In this document: piece by piece, positions 52,773-61,415 of the stretch
Position numbering within the stretch: position 1 is the first letter of the stretch
How the letters are laid out: each line of letters starts with the position of its first letter
Origin: Shinella sp. PSBB067
GTDB taxonomy: Bacteria > Pseudomonadota > Alphaproteobacteria > Rhizobiales > Rhizobiaceae
Assembly: GCF_016839145.1 (NCBI RefSeq)
Contig: NZ_CP069302.1
Span: 1 to 64,000, forward strand
Direction of reading: 5' to 3'
Length of the DNA: 64,000 bases
The notes under the pieces: model-generated
Seen by the model: only the letters and a program-made list of their open reading frames with translations
The model's database searches: none
What the model was told of the DNA's origin: nothing
Program-made: the position numbers and the translations under genes

Positions 52773-54086
52773 ATGGAGATGGACGGCATAACGACGCCCT
52801 TCGGGCGGCGTGCGATGACGCTTGGCATGCTGGCAAGCCAGGCGATCGCCAAGACGGTCTCGCCCGAGGCGAGCGTGGACAAGTGGAAGCTCTATCGCTG
52901 GCTCTGCGAGGCGCGGCCGAAGCTCGGCATCAGCGATCGGTCGCTGTCGGTGCTCAATGCGCTGATGAGCTTCTATCCGAAGACCGACCTCGTCGGCAGC
53001 GAGGGGCTGGTCGTGTTTCCCTCCAATGCCCAGCTTTCGCTGCGCACGCATGGCATGGCCGAGACGACGCTGCGCCGCCATCTCGCCGCGCTTGTCGAGG
53101 CCGGCCTGCTGGCGCGCCGCGACAGCCCGAACGGCAAGCGCTATGTGCGCCGCGACCAGCAGGGCACGATCGGCGAAGCGTTCGGCTTCTCCCTTGCGCC
53201 GCTGCTCGCCCGGGCCGGGGAGATCGAGACGCTGGCCGCCGAAGTCTCGGCCGAACGGCTCCTGCTGCAGCGGCTGCGCGAACGCGTGACGCTGGTCCGC
53301 CGCGACATCGCCAAGCTGATCGAGACCGCTTTGGAAGACGGCCTGGCCGGCGACTGGCTGGGATTCGAGGCGGAATACCACCGCCAGGTCCAGGCGCTGC
53401 CGCGCGTTGCAACTGTAGAACTACTGGCGCCGATCCTCGCGGCGCTCGAGACCCTGCGCGCAGACGTCCTTAAATGCCTGGACCAGCAGGTAATTTTTAA
53501 GAATCCGGCTGGCAATGCCGACCATACTGAGCGGCACAAACAGAATTCAAAATCCGACTCCACCTCTGACTTTGAACCTCGCTTCGAAAAGAAGCCGGGT
53601 GGCGATGGTGAAACCCCACCTCGACCGGCGGCAGGATGGGAGACGTCGGCGGCACCCGAAGGCGAACCTTTGAAATCGGAAGCGCGGATGCAGGCGGTCC
53701 GCCGCAATCACGGTCATCTTTCGTCAGGGGCCGATCCGCACAAGCCCTACCCGCTGCCCCTCGTCCTGCAGGCCTGCCCTGAAATCGTGCCCTTCGGGCC
53801 TGGCGGCTGCATTTCGAACTGGCGCGACTTCATGACGGCGGCCGTCGTGGTGCGTTCGATGCTGGCCGTCAGCCCGTCGGCCTATGAGGAGGCCTGCGCG
53901 GCGCTCGGCCCTGAAAATGCGGCGACGGTGATCGCCTGCATTCTCGAGCGCGCCGGCCATATCAACTCGGCGGGCGGTTATCTGCGCGATCTCACCCGCA
54001 GGGCTGAGCGTGGTGAATTCTCGCTCGGCCCGATGCTGATGGCCCTGGCACGAGCGAACGGCGCGCCGGCAAAGCGTGCCGGATGA
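52773..54086 (+). CDS. repC: Replication initiator RepC
   Basis: A 437-residue initiator. The N-terminal half contains MDGITTPFGRRAMTLGML and SVLNALMSFYPKTDLVG, and a winged-helix-like region (VFPSNAQLSLRTHGMAETTL, then RRHLAALVEAGLLARRDSPNGKR). A variable linker (about residues 245-310) coincides with AT-rich DNA. The C-terminal domain (about 330-435) has KPYPLPLVLQACPEI and INSAGGYLRDLTRRAE. RepC is the only protein required for repABC replication and its gene contains the origin. Translation is controlled by the antisense RNA and the hairpin upstream. Confidence 0.96.
   Translation: MEMDGITTPFGRRAMTLGMLASQAIAKTVSPEASVDKWKLYRWLCEARPKLGISDRSLSVLNALMSFYPKTDLVGSEGLVVFPSNAQLSLRTHGMAETTLRRHLAALVEAGLLARRDSPNGKRYVRRDQQGTIGEAFGFSLAPLLARAGEIETLAAEVSAERLLLQRLRERVTLVRRDIAKLIETALEDGLAGDWLGFEAEYHRQVQALPRVATVELLAPILAALETLRADVLKCLDQQVIFKNPAGNADHTERHKQNSKSDSTSDFEPRFEKKPGGDGETPPRPAAGWETSAAPEGEPLKSEARMQAVRRNHGHLSSGADPHKPYPLPLVLQACPEIVPFGPGGCISNWRDFMTAAVVVRSMLAVSPSAYEEACAALGPENAATVIACILERAGHINSAGGYLRDLTRRAERGEFSLGPMLMALARANGAPAKRAG
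53478..53595. other. Candidate replication origin (AT-rich segment in repC)
   Basis: An AT-rich patch (TAATTTTTAAGAATCC region at about 53490, then AATTCAAAATCC near 53545) stands out inside otherwise GC-rich repC. In studied repABC plasmids the origin lies in such a segment of repC. Placement is by analogy. Confidence 0.6.
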
Positions 54087-54125
54087 TGGCAGGAGGCGCC
54101 ACGAATCCGCTTTGGAAACCGCATG

Positions 54126-54133
54126 TTAACCAT
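54126..54133 (+). promoter_or_regulatory. CtrA-like half-site TTAACCAT downstream of repC
   Basis: TTAACCAT within the imperfect palindrome CGCATG-TTAAC-CATGCG (54120-54136), 40 bases after repC and 50 bases before the DUF6074-like start. The same octamer precedes repA. Confidence 0.3.
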
Positions 54134-54175
54134 GCGCTTCCTAATCATGGGCGGAAGACAAGGAAGCCCGAATCA

Positions 54176-54466
54176 ATGCCGTCATTTGCCTCGGCCCAGC
54201 CGCGCCGCTCCATTGCCGCCAAGTCCGGCCCCATCGTGCCCTTCCCCGCCGAGCGGAGGACCGCGCATGTGCGGCGCTGCGCCGGGGAGCTCGACGGCCT
54301 GCAGGGCGAGGATGCCCGCCTCTACTGGATGAAAGTCTGCCGCGAACTGGCAGAGGAATTGCGCAAGCTCGGAACGAGCGAAAACCAGGCGCGAGCGGCG
54401 GTCTTCGCCTTTCAGGACGAGGTGCAGCAGGAGCTTTCCCGCATGCACCTTGCGGAAGACCTCTGA
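54176..54466 (+). CDS. DUF6074-like small protein
   Basis: A 96-residue cytoplasmic protein. The core IVPFPAERRTAHVRRCAGELD followed by RLYWMKVCRELAEELRKLG matches a small rhizobial family frequently placed next to repC; I recall it as DUF6074. Function unknown. The ATG at 54176 is preferred because conserved residues begin shortly after it; an upstream in-frame start (54083) would overlap repC. Confidence 0.7.
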   Translation: MPSFASAQPRRSIAAKSGPIVPFPAERRTAHVRRCAGELDGLQGEDARLYWMKVCRELAEELRKLGTSENQARAAVFAFQDEVQQELSRMHLAEDL

Positions 54467-54468
54467 CC

Positions 54469-55050
54469 TCAGATCATGCCGGAGGCACTGCCGGCAAGCC
54501 CGATCGAGAATGCCGCGAGGCAGAAGGCCGCGATCCGGTAGATCAGGCGCGGTGAAAGCAGCGGTGTCCGGCCGGCGAGGCTGCCTAGCGTCAGGAAACC
54601 GGTTCCGGCGCAAAGCACGAGCAGGCTGAAAAGGCCGAGGGCCGGTGCGATATCAACAAGCGCTCCGTGCGGCATGATGACGAGCCCGATGATCGGCGCC
54701 TTCGGATTGAGAAGCGTGGTCAGGAACACCTGGCCGACCGTTACGGGCGCCGATGAACTCCGAGCCTTCTCGACGGAGGAAACCCGCCAGAGCCGGATCG
54801 CCAGGAACAGCACCCAGCAGGCGGCGAGCAGGCGAAGGCCGGCGGCAAGTGCCGGGCGACCTTCCAGAAGGGAGGTCGCAATGGTCGCCAACGGGACAAC
54901 GACGACCAGATAACCCAGAATCTCGCCCAGAAGCAGCGGCAGGCTGGCGCGCAGGCCACGCGCTGCCGCGCCCACGGTCAGCAGCGTGTTGGTCGGCCCC
55001 GGCGTCAAGAGCAGCGCGAGAATGGCGAAAGCGAAGAAACTGTCCGGCAT
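54469..55050 (-). CDS. LysE/RhtB family amino-acid exporter
   Basis: A 193-residue protein with about six membrane segments. It opens MPDSFFAFAILALLLTPGPT, the LysE signature (TPGPTNTLL), with conserved LLNPKAPIIGLVIMP near the middle and a C-terminal YRIAAFCLAAFSIGLAGSAS. It exports amino acids or related metabolites to the periplasm. Single-gene unit converging with the DUF6074-like gene. Confidence 0.92.
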   Translation of the reverse strand: MPDSFFAFAILALLLTPGPTNTLLTVGAAARGLRASLPLLLGEILGYLVVVVPLATIATSLLEGRPALAAGLRLLAACWVLFLAIRLWRVSSVEKARSSSAPVTVGQVFLTTLLNPKAPIIGLVIMPHGALVDIAPALGLFSLLVLCAGTGFLTLGSLAGRTPLLSPRLIYRIAAFCLAAFSIGLAGSASGMI

Positions 55051-55185
55051 CGGAAATCCATCGGTCGATTGAGGTGGCCCACACTAGGGTTTTCGTGCAC
55101 CGCATCCTTGATCTCCGTCAAGCCGCCCTTCCCCTCGATAGCGAGTCCCGGTAGAAGCGGTCAGGTGAAACCGAGGGAGGCGGCG

Positions 55186-55686
55186 ATGACGGAGACGATT
55201 GCGCAGGACATCCGGCGACTGGAAGAACAAGAGCGTCTCCTGCGATTCAGCAGCTTCGGTGTGGAGGACGCCTGGGTGCTTGGAAACCGTGTTCGCGAAA
55301 CCGCCCTCGCCCGCGGCGCCGGCGTCGCGATCGACATTTCGCTGCGCGACCGCACGCTTTTTCATACCGCCCTGCCCGGCAGCACGACCGACAACGCCGA
55401 ATGGATTCGCCGCAAGCGCAATACCGTGCTGCGCCTGTGGAACGCCTCCTATCTCGTCGGCCGTCGGCTGGCGCTTTCGGGGCGCGATCAGCTCGAAGCG
55501 CGCAACCTTTCCCATGCTGACTTCTCCGTCCATGGCGGCAGTTTTCCGCTTTTCGTCGGCGATCTCGGCTGCGTCGGCGCCGTGACGGTATCGGGCGTGC
55601 CGGAACGGATCGACCATGCGATCGTCACGGATGCGATCGCGTCGTTCCTGAATATCGCTCTCGGCGACGCGCGCCTGCCGGAGTGA
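55186..55686 (+). CDS. HbpS/GlcG-like heme-degrading-domain protein (UPF0303 type)
   Basis: A 166-residue protein. AGGGAGGCGGCG before the ATG at 55186 fixes the start. The GlcG/HbpS-like core is LARGAGVAIDISLRDRTLFH, then GSFPLFVGDLGCVGAVTVSG, and VTDAIASFLN. Members bind heme or act in redox sensing; enzymatic activity is unproven for most. The iron-related receptor gene a kilobase downstream is suggestive but not co-transcribed. Confidence 0.85.
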   Translation: MTETIAQDIRRLEEQERLLRFSSFGVEDAWVLGNRVRETALARGAGVAIDISLRDRTLFHTALPGSTTDNAEWIRRKRNTVLRLWNASYLVGRRLALSGRDQLEARNLSHADFSVHGGSFPLFVGDLGCVGAVTVSGVPERIDHAIVTDAIASFLNIALGDARLPE

Positions 55687-56181
55687 GTTCTCCCCTCCCC
55701 TCTCAATGAGCACGTAGGGGATCGACCAAGGCGTCCCGCCGGAATGATGTGGGACTCCTTCGTCCAATAAGGCGGCCTCATACCGTGGTCTTAGCGCTGC
55801 CGTGCTGTCGTTTGCTTCATCGCGGCGTGCACGGCGGGTCTGAAGAAAAGCCACCGGCCCTGCATGTTCCTTGCCGGCCATGCGGTAGCCTGTATCCCCT
55901 TCTCCTTATGTCCTGCAGCGCCCGCTCGGCCCTAAAGCCGGAAGCGCGATTGTCCATACTGGCAAGCCAATACCGGCACGGCAACTCTCGCAACGCCGGT
56001 TTACCGCCGTAAACTCTCCCATACCACGTCCGTTTCTCCCTTCCCCGCCATCGGAAGCCGTCGCAATGGCCCTGATTCGCGCGTGAGGTCACAGCCGGTC
56101 CCCTTCCGATTTCCGGGATATTGCATTGCGGCCTGGTGCACGATAAAACTTGATGGGAGTTAGAAGGTATTGATCGGCGAG
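55687..56181. other. Intergenic stretch, about 495 bases
   Basis: No gene supported: the frames here (for example 55749-56012) lack ribosome-binding sites and coding character. It carries the best parS candidate (56000-56015) and presumably the promoter of the AraC gene. Confidence 0.4.
56000..56015. other. Candidate parS site 2 (best match)
   Basis: GTTTACCGCCGTAAAC is a 14-of-16 palindrome that fits the repABC centromere pattern GTT-N4-GC-N4-AAC and differs by one base from an ideal symmetric GTTTACCGCGGTAAAC. Intergenic, 1.9 kb downstream of repC. Confidence 0.6.
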
Positions 56182-57066
56182 ATGACATTCCAGCCGCGCA
56201 TGCAGAACCGGATCGAAGGCTTTTCCGTCGTCGGGGATCTCAACCGCCGGCATTGGAACGGCATCGTCGCCGACGTATGGGACGTGGAATGCGCGCCCTT
56301 TGCGGGGGGCTATTATGTCGGCCAGGATCCGCGGCTCTTCATTCTGCTCGACAAGCGAGGACCGGGCCAGTCGCGCATCCGCATGTCGCCGGGCGGCAAG
56401 GAGACGGTGGCGGACTGGGGGCGTCGCCCGATCGCCTATATCCCCGCCGATTTCGAGCTCTGGGCCGACCTCGTCGATCATCAGTTCATGCGTCATCTCG
56501 ACCTGCATTTCGACGTCGAGACGATCAGCCGGCGCCTTGCGGAGGATCTCGATCCCGAGCGTCTTTCCGTGCCGCAGCTCTTCTTCTCCGACAGCAGGCT
56601 CTTCTCCCTCGCGCAGCTCATCGCCGCCGAATGCGTCAACCCGCGGCCGCTCCATGATCTCTACGGCGACGGCCTCTCGCTTGCCCTGATCATCGATGTC
56701 ATGAAGCTCGCCAAGGCGCCGGGCCGCAAGCGCAGCAGGCTTGCCGGCTGGCAATTGCGCCGCGCCACCGATTTCATCGAGGAAAACTGCCTGCGCAATA
56801 TCCGCCTGGAGGAACTGGCAGTCCTCGTCGGCCTTTCCCAGTCCCATTTCAGCCACGCCTTCAAGGCATCCACCGGCATCGCGCCCCACCAATGGCAAAT
56901 GAATGCGCGGCTGGATCGCGCCAAGCTCTTGATTCGAAATGGAGAATACTCCCTGACAGAGGTCGCGGCCGAAACCGGTTTCGCCGATCAGGCCCATTTC
57001 ACGCGCGTCTTCCGCAAGAACGTCGGAACGACGCCCGCCCACTGGCAGAAGACGCAAATTGCCTGA
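56182..57066 (+). CDS. AraC-family transcriptional regulator
   Basis: About 294 residues from the ATG at 56182 (a TTG at 56170 would add four). The C-terminal AraC DNA-binding domain (about 195-292) has two helix-turn-helix motifs: LEELAVLVGLSQSHFSHAFKA and LTEVAAETGFADQAHFTRVF. The N-terminal part is a ligand or partner domain of no recognised type. It lies 150 bases upstream of, and co-directional with, the siderophore receptor gene, a common arrangement for siderophore-responsive AraC activators (inference). Confidence 0.92.
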   Translation: MTFQPRMQNRIEGFSVVGDLNRRHWNGIVADVWDVECAPFAGGYYVGQDPRLFILLDKRGPGQSRIRMSPGGKETVADWGRRPIAYIPADFELWADLVDHQFMRHLDLHFDVETISRRLAEDLDPERLSVPQLFFSDSRLFSLAQLIAAECVNPRPLHDLYGDGLSLALIIDVMKLAKAPGRKRSRLAGWQLRRATDFIEENCLRNIRLEELAVLVGLSQSHFSHAFKASTGIAPHQWQMNARLDRAKLLIRNGEYSLTEVAAETGFADQAHFTRVFRKNVGTTPAHWQKTQIA

Positions 57067-57153
57067 GGCGTTTGCGGGCGAATATCCGCCATCGGGAGAA
57101 TTGCCCAAGAACGTTCAATTTTCGCGGAATGCGACAATCCCGCCGAATAAATC

Positions 57154-57168
57154 TGAGTTAATCACTCA
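57154..57168. promoter_or_regulatory. IRO-box-like operator (RirA-type) before the TonB receptor
   Basis: TGAGTTAATCACTCA fits TGA-N9-TCA, the iron-responsive operator recognised by RirA in rhizobia. It extends to an inverted repeat CTGAGT-N5-ACTCAG with flanking AATAA and TTATT. It lies 49 bases upstream of the receptor start, so iron-dependent repression is plausible. Confidence 0.6.
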
Positions 57169-57216
57169 GCTTATTGCGGCTGCCTGGGATGGGCGGCCTG
57201 TTCGGGGTGTCTGCTG

Positions 57217-59415
57217 ATGATAATGAAGTCGAGGAAACTACAATCGCCAAGGCTGGCTCTGGCTTGCGGAACCGCAATCGCCCTGCTGGCACCGCTGCCT
57301 GCCCACGCGCAGGATGGCACGCCGTCCACGCAGCTTGAGGAAATTCGCGTCGAGCAAGGCAATGCGGAAGGCGATACCAACGGCGTCGGTCCGGTAAAGG
57401 GCGTTGTTGCCAAAACGACCCGGTCTGGCATGAAGTCCGCCACCCCCCTCACTGAGATTCCTCAGTCGGTCGTGGTCGTTGGCCGCGAGCAGCTTGACGA
57501 CCAGAGCCCGCAGAAGCTCGACGAGGCTATGCGCTACGTGGCGGGCGTCAACACCTCGACATATGGCACGGATTCGGACACGGACTGGTTCTTCATCCGC
57601 GGTTTCCAGGCCGAGCAGACGGGTGTTTTCCTCGACGGGCTTTCCCTTTTCCAGACCGGTTTCGGTACCTTCCTCATCGACCCGTTCTTCCTTGAACGAC
57701 TTGAAGTCGTCAAGGGACCGAGTTCCGTGCTCTATGGTGGCGGAAATCCGGGCGGCTTCATAAACATGATCAGCAAGCGCCCGACCGAGGAGCCTCTTCG
57801 TTACGTCGAGACAGGCGTGAACAGCTTCGGCAACGGCTACCTCGGACTTGATTTCAGCGACAAGGTCGGCAGCAGCGATGTGCTGAGCTATCGCCTCACC
57901 GGCAAGATTTCCGGCGGCGGCTGGGAAACGGACAAGGCCAGGGACTTCCGTGGCACGATTGCGCCGAGCCTGACCTGGAGTCCGGATGATTCGACCAGCC
58001 TGACGATCCTCGGCTCGTACCAGAACGTCGACCTGACACACACGAGTACCGGCTTCCTTCCCTATGTCGGAACGGTCGTTCCTTCGCCGGATTTCGGCCG
58101 AATTCCGCGCGACTTCTTCTATGGCGAGGAGGATTTCGATACCTACGATCGTCAACAGGCCATGGTTGGATATGAGTTCGAGCACACCTTCGACAGCGGC
58201 TGGACGGTACGGCAGAACCTGCGTTATGCGAATGTTTCGCTGAACGAGGATGCTCTGTATCCCAATGGCCCATCGACTCTCGACCCGACAAAGCTCACCC
58301 GCTACCGGTTTGCACACGACACCGATGTCAGCCTGTTTACCGTGGACAACCAGCTTGAGGGCGAGTTCGCGACCGGTGGGCTGCAGCATAATATGCTCTT
58401 CGGGCTGGATTATCGGCATTACAACATAGACCAGACACAGGCCACGGGCGGATTTAGTGCTACTGACCTGGACATCGACCCGCACAATCCGGCATATGGC
58501 GTGGCCGTTCAGCCGGCGCTCGGCTCCCCCTATCTGGACAACGAATTCACGCGAGGCCAGCTTGGTCTCTATGCGCAGGACCAGATGAAATTCGGCGACG
58601 GCTGGATTGCGACGTTGAACGGGCGCTACGATTTCGTCTCGACGAAGATCGACGATCGTACGGCAGGTGCTCCCGGCTCCACCGATACCGACGAAGGCAA
58701 GCTCACATGGCGGGCAGCGCTGGCCTACGAGTTCGCGAGCGGCATCACCCCATATGTAAGCTACTCGACGTCCTTCAATCCGGCGACGCTTGTGGATCCG
58801 GTCAACGGCTTGCCGGCTCCGGAGACCGGCAAGCAGTGGGAAGTCGGGGTGAAATACCAGCCTGACTTCATGGATGGGCTTGTCAGCCTCGCCTATTTCG
58901 ATGCGACGCGAAACAATGTCGTCAAATCGCAATGGGACGGCACGCGGTCGCGATACTACGCCATAGGCGAGGTGGACTCACGCGGGTTCGAAGCGTCCCT
59001 GCAGGCCAATGTCACGTCGGGCCTCAAGGCCATTGCGGCGTTGACCTATCTCGACATGAGCGTCGCCAAGGACCTCAATCCGGCATTGATCGGCAAGATG
59101 CCGGTCCAGGTCCCCGACCTCACCGCCTCGATGTGGCTCGACTATTCCTTCCAGAACGAGAGGCTCGAAGGGCTGAGCGTTGCCGCGGGCGTGCGCCATG
59201 TGGGCAAGTCCTGGGCGGACGACGCCAACACGTTGAGGGTGCCTTCCGCAACGCTCCTCGATGCGGCGATCCGGTATGAGAAGGATAACTGGGCGATCGC
59301 ACTGAACGCTTCAAACCTGTTCGACAAGCGGTACGTGGCGTCTTGCCAGAGCGCGGGCAGTTGCGGTTACGGTGCGGGTCGCACCTTCATGCTGAAGGCC
59401 AGCACATCCTGGTAG
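57217..59415 (+). CDS. TonB-dependent siderophore receptor
   Basis: A 732-residue outer-membrane receptor. The signal peptide spans about residues 1-32 (ending AHAQ). The plug domain (about 65-175) has LTEIPQSVVVVGREQLDDQ and VKGPSSVLYGGGNPGGFIN. The barrel follows, ending in an aromatic C-terminus (YGAGRTFMLKASTSW). Sequence type is the FhuA-like siderophore class (hydroxamate or other ferric siderophore). It is preceded by an AraC regulator and an IRO-like site. No TonB or ABC genes accompany it. Confidence 0.94.
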   Translation: MIMKSRKLQSPRLALACGTAIALLAPLPAHAQDGTPSTQLEEIRVEQGNAEGDTNGVGPVKGVVAKTTRSGMKSATPLTEIPQSVVVVGREQLDDQSPQKLDEAMRYVAGVNTSTYGTDSDTDWFFIRGFQAEQTGVFLDGLSLFQTGFGTFLIDPFFLERLEVVKGPSSVLYGGGNPGGFINMISKRPTEEPLRYVETGVNSFGNGYLGLDFSDKVGSSDVLSYRLTGKISGGGWETDKARDFRGTIAPSLTWSPDDSTSLTILGSYQNVDLTHTSTGFLPYVGTVVPSPDFGRIPRDFFYGEEDFDTYDRQQAMVGYEFEHTFDSGWTVRQNLRYANVSLNEDALYPNGPSTLDPTKLTRYRFAHDTDVSLFTVDNQLEGEFATGGLQHNMLFGLDYRHYNIDQTQATGGFSATDLDIDPHNPAYGVAVQPALGSPYLDNEFTRGQLGLYAQDQMKFGDGWIATLNGRYDFVSTKIDDRTAGAPGSTDTDEGKLTWRAALAYEFASGITPYVSYSTSFNPATLVDPVNGLPAPETGKQWEVGVKYQPDFMDGLVSLAYFDATRNNVVKSQWDGTRSRYYAIGEVDSRGFEASLQANVTSGLKAIAALTYLDMSVAKDLNPALIGKMPVQVPDLTASMWLDYSFQNERLEGLSVAAGVRHVGKSWADDANTLRVPSATLLDAAIRYEKDNWAIALNASNLFDKRYVASCQSAGSCGYGAGRTFMLKASTSW

Positions 59416-59439
59416 CGCAGCCGAACGACCTGCTCGTTC

Positions 59440-59479
59440 AACCGAAGGCCCGGCGAACCCTTTCGCCTGGCCTTCGGTT
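59440..59479 (+). terminator. Strong terminator between TonB receptor and DeoR gene
   Basis: Perfect eleven-base arms AACCGAAGGCC (59440-59450) and GGCCTTCGGTT (59469-59479), extended inside by GGCGAA and TTCGCC. It lies between convergent genes. Confidence 0.8.
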
Positions 59480-59492
59480 TACTGCGGTCAAC
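59477..59492. other. Candidate parS site 3
   Basis: GTTTACTGCGGTCAAC fits GTT-N4-GC-N4-AAC and matches 14 of 16 positions of the symmetric consensus. It lies in the 77-base gap between the receptor gene and the DeoR gene, overlapping the edge of the terminator hairpin. Confidence 0.45.
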
Positions 59493-60254
59493 TCAGCGGG
59501 CGAGGGTTACGGTGACGCCCGCTGTCTTGAGGGCGGCGGCGATGTCGCGGGGAGGGGCCCTGTCGGTGAAGAGGTCGGTGAGGGCGCCGAACTCGCAGAC
59601 CCGAACGAGCCCCTGCCGCCCGAACTTGGTGTGGTCGGTGATGACGACCGTGCGCTTGCCGCGCGAGACGACGGCGCGGGCGAACTCGGCTTCCTCCAGG
59701 TCGTAGTCCATGATGCCGATCGCCGCATCGATCGCGCCTGCGGTGATCACCGCATGGCCGACGGTGAAATGGCTGATGAACTCGATGGACGAGACGCCGA
59801 ATGCCGCTCCGTTGTCGCTGCGCAGCTCGCCGCCGGCCATGTAGACGCGATTGTCGTTGACCGTCGAAAGGGTGCGGGCGATGTCGGACGAGTTGGTCAC
59901 CACCGTCAGCCGGCGATGGCTGAGGAGTTCGCGGGCGAGGTAGCTCGTCGTCGTTCCCGTGTCGAGCATGATGGAATCGCCGTCATGAATGGTGGCGGCC
60001 ATGGCGATGGCGATCGCTTTCTTCGCCTCGCTGTTCTCGCGCATGCGCTTTTCGAACGGCGCCTCGCCGACGACGGAGGGCAGCGCCACCGCGCCGTGCA
60101 TCTTCACCACGGCTCCGTTGTCGGTCAGCGGCCTGATGTCGCGGCGCACGGTTTCCAGCGAGACGTCGAGCTTTCTGGCGAGGTCGGCGATCGTCACCGT
60201 CCCGTGCTGCTGGAGAAGCCGGATGATGTCGTTGTGGCGCTTGGAATGGTTCAT
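59493..60254 (-). CDS. DeoR/GlpR-family transcriptional regulator
   Basis: A 253-residue repressor. The N-terminal helix-turn-helix (residues 3-60) includes IIRLLQQHGTVTIADLARKL and VSLETVRRDIRPLTDNG, the DeoR signature. The C-terminal sugar-phosphate sensor (about 75-235) has DSIMLDTGTTTSYLARELL. It is divergent from the kinase/dehydrogenase operon and probably controls it. Repeats of CATAA at 60287, 60322 and 60341 in the divergent gap could be operator elements. Confidence 0.92.
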   Translation of the reverse strand: MNHSKRHNDIIRLLQQHGTVTIADLARKLDVSLETVRRDIRPLTDNGAVVKMHGAVALPSVVGEAPFEKRMRENSEAKKAIAIAMAATIHDGDSIMLDTGTTTSYLARELLSHRRLTVVTNSSDIARTLSTVNDNRVYMAGGELRSDNGAAFGVSSIEFISHFTVGHAVITAGAIDAAIGIMDYDLEEAEFARAVVSRGKRTVVITDHTKFGRQGLVRVCEFGALTDLFTDRAPPRDIAAALKTAGVTVTLAR

Positions 60255-60503
60255 GTCGGTCGAATCCGGGGAGCGTTCCCTCGTTTCATAATCCGTCCCG
60301 CGGCGGCTGGCAAGAAAGCGTCATAAACGGGCAGAAACACATAAAAAACCACATCCCGGGATTGACAGCCTCACGTTGCCGGAACGACATTGGTGAAAAG
60401 GCGGTCGGCAGGACAATCGGGGAGCGATGCGCGGGCGGTTGGGCAGGCAATTGCAGGGCTGGGGACGCCCTTGCCGCTCCGGCCAGCTTAGGGAGGGACG
60501 TTG
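60255..60503. promoter_or_regulatory. Divergent promoter region of deoR and kinase operon
   Basis: Contains three CATAA repeats (60287, 60322, 60341) in an otherwise GC-rich sequence and GGGAGGGACG before the kinase start. Candidate DeoR operator region. Confidence 0.35.
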
Positions 60504-61415
60504 ATGGACGGGCATGCCTTGCTCGCCCGCGCGGTCGAAGACCGTATCCGGTGCCTGCCATGCTGGCGCGGCGCCATCGAGATCGCACCGTTGAGCGGCG
60601 GCATCAGCAACGAGAGCTACCTTGTCAGCGACGGGGCAGGGCGCCATGTGGTGCGCTTCGGCAAGGATTACCCCTTTCATCACGTTGTCCGCGAGCGGGA
60701 ACTGATGACCGCGCGCGCCGCCCATGCCGCGGGCTTCGGGCCGGAAATCCGCTATGCGGAGGCGGGTGTCATGGTGTCGGCCTATCTCGGGGCACGGACC
60801 TTCGGGGCAGGGGACGTCGTCGCGCAGCGGCGGCGCGTCGCCAACCTGCTGCGCCGGTTCCACGCCGCAATGCCGGCGGAGATCAGCGGCGCCGCCTTCC
60901 TCTTCTGGCCGTTCCATGTGGTGCGCGACTATGCACGGACCCTGAGGGCGGGGGGCAGCCGCATGCTGCCGCAGCTTCCCGCCTATCTCGCGCTTGCCGG
61001 CGAACTGGAGGCGGCGCAGGTGCCATTGCCCATCGTCTTCGGCCACAACGACCTCCTGCCGGGCAACATCCTCGATGACGGGGAGCGGCTGTGGCTGATC
61101 GATTTCGAATATGCCGGCTTTTCCACCGCCATGTTCGACCTCGCCGGTGCGACCTCCAATGCCGGGTTTTCGCCCGAGGCGGCGGAGGACTTCCTGGACG
61201 CCTATTTCGGCGGGCCGCCGGACACGGCGATCCGCCGGGCGCACGGCGCCATGCAATGCGTCTCGCTCCTGCGGGAGGCGATGTGGAGCATGGTATCGGA
61301 GCTGCACCTTGCCGCGCCCGGCGCGGACTATGCCGGCTACGCGGCGGAAAATCTCGCGCGCCTCGACAAGGCGCTCGACCAGTACAGGACGACATACGGG
61401 AAATGCACCAAATGA
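60504..61415 (+). CDS. Phosphotransferase family protein (choline/aminoglycoside kinase fold)
   Basis: A 303-residue kinase-like protein. The Brenner motif VFGHNDLLPGNILDD (about residue 179) and DFEYAGFSTAMFDLAG (about 200) are the catalytic and metal-binding loops of choline/ethanolamine kinases and relatives; the N-lobe starts with IAPLSGGISNESYLVSD. It probably phosphorylates a small alcohol or amine. GGGAGGGACG fixes the ATG at 60504. Its stop overlaps the next start (ATGA). Confidence 0.88.
   Translation: MDGHALLARAVEDRIRCLPCWRGAIEIAPLSGGISNESYLVSDGAGRHVVRFGKDYPFHHVVRERELMTARAAHAAGFGPEIRYAEAGVMVSAYLGARTFGAGDVVAQRRRVANLLRRFHAAMPAEISGAAFLFWPFHVVRDYARTLRAGGSRMLPQLPAYLALAGELEAAQVPLPIVFGHNDLLPGNILDDGERLWLIDFEYAGFSTAMFDLAGATSNAGFSPEAAEDFLDAYFGGPPDTAIRRAHGAMQCVSLLREAMWSMVSELHLAAPGADYAGYAAENLARLDKALDQYRTTYGKCTK

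Noticed and set aside
55749..56012. Small plus-strand frame of 87 codons
   Set aside because: No Shine-Dalgarno, no recognisable motif, and it lies over the parS candidate and the AraC promoter region.
58335..58350. GTTTACCGTGGACAAC in the TonB receptor gene as a parS site
   Set aside because: Only 13 of 16 matches, GT at the centre, and explained by the codons of the receptor.
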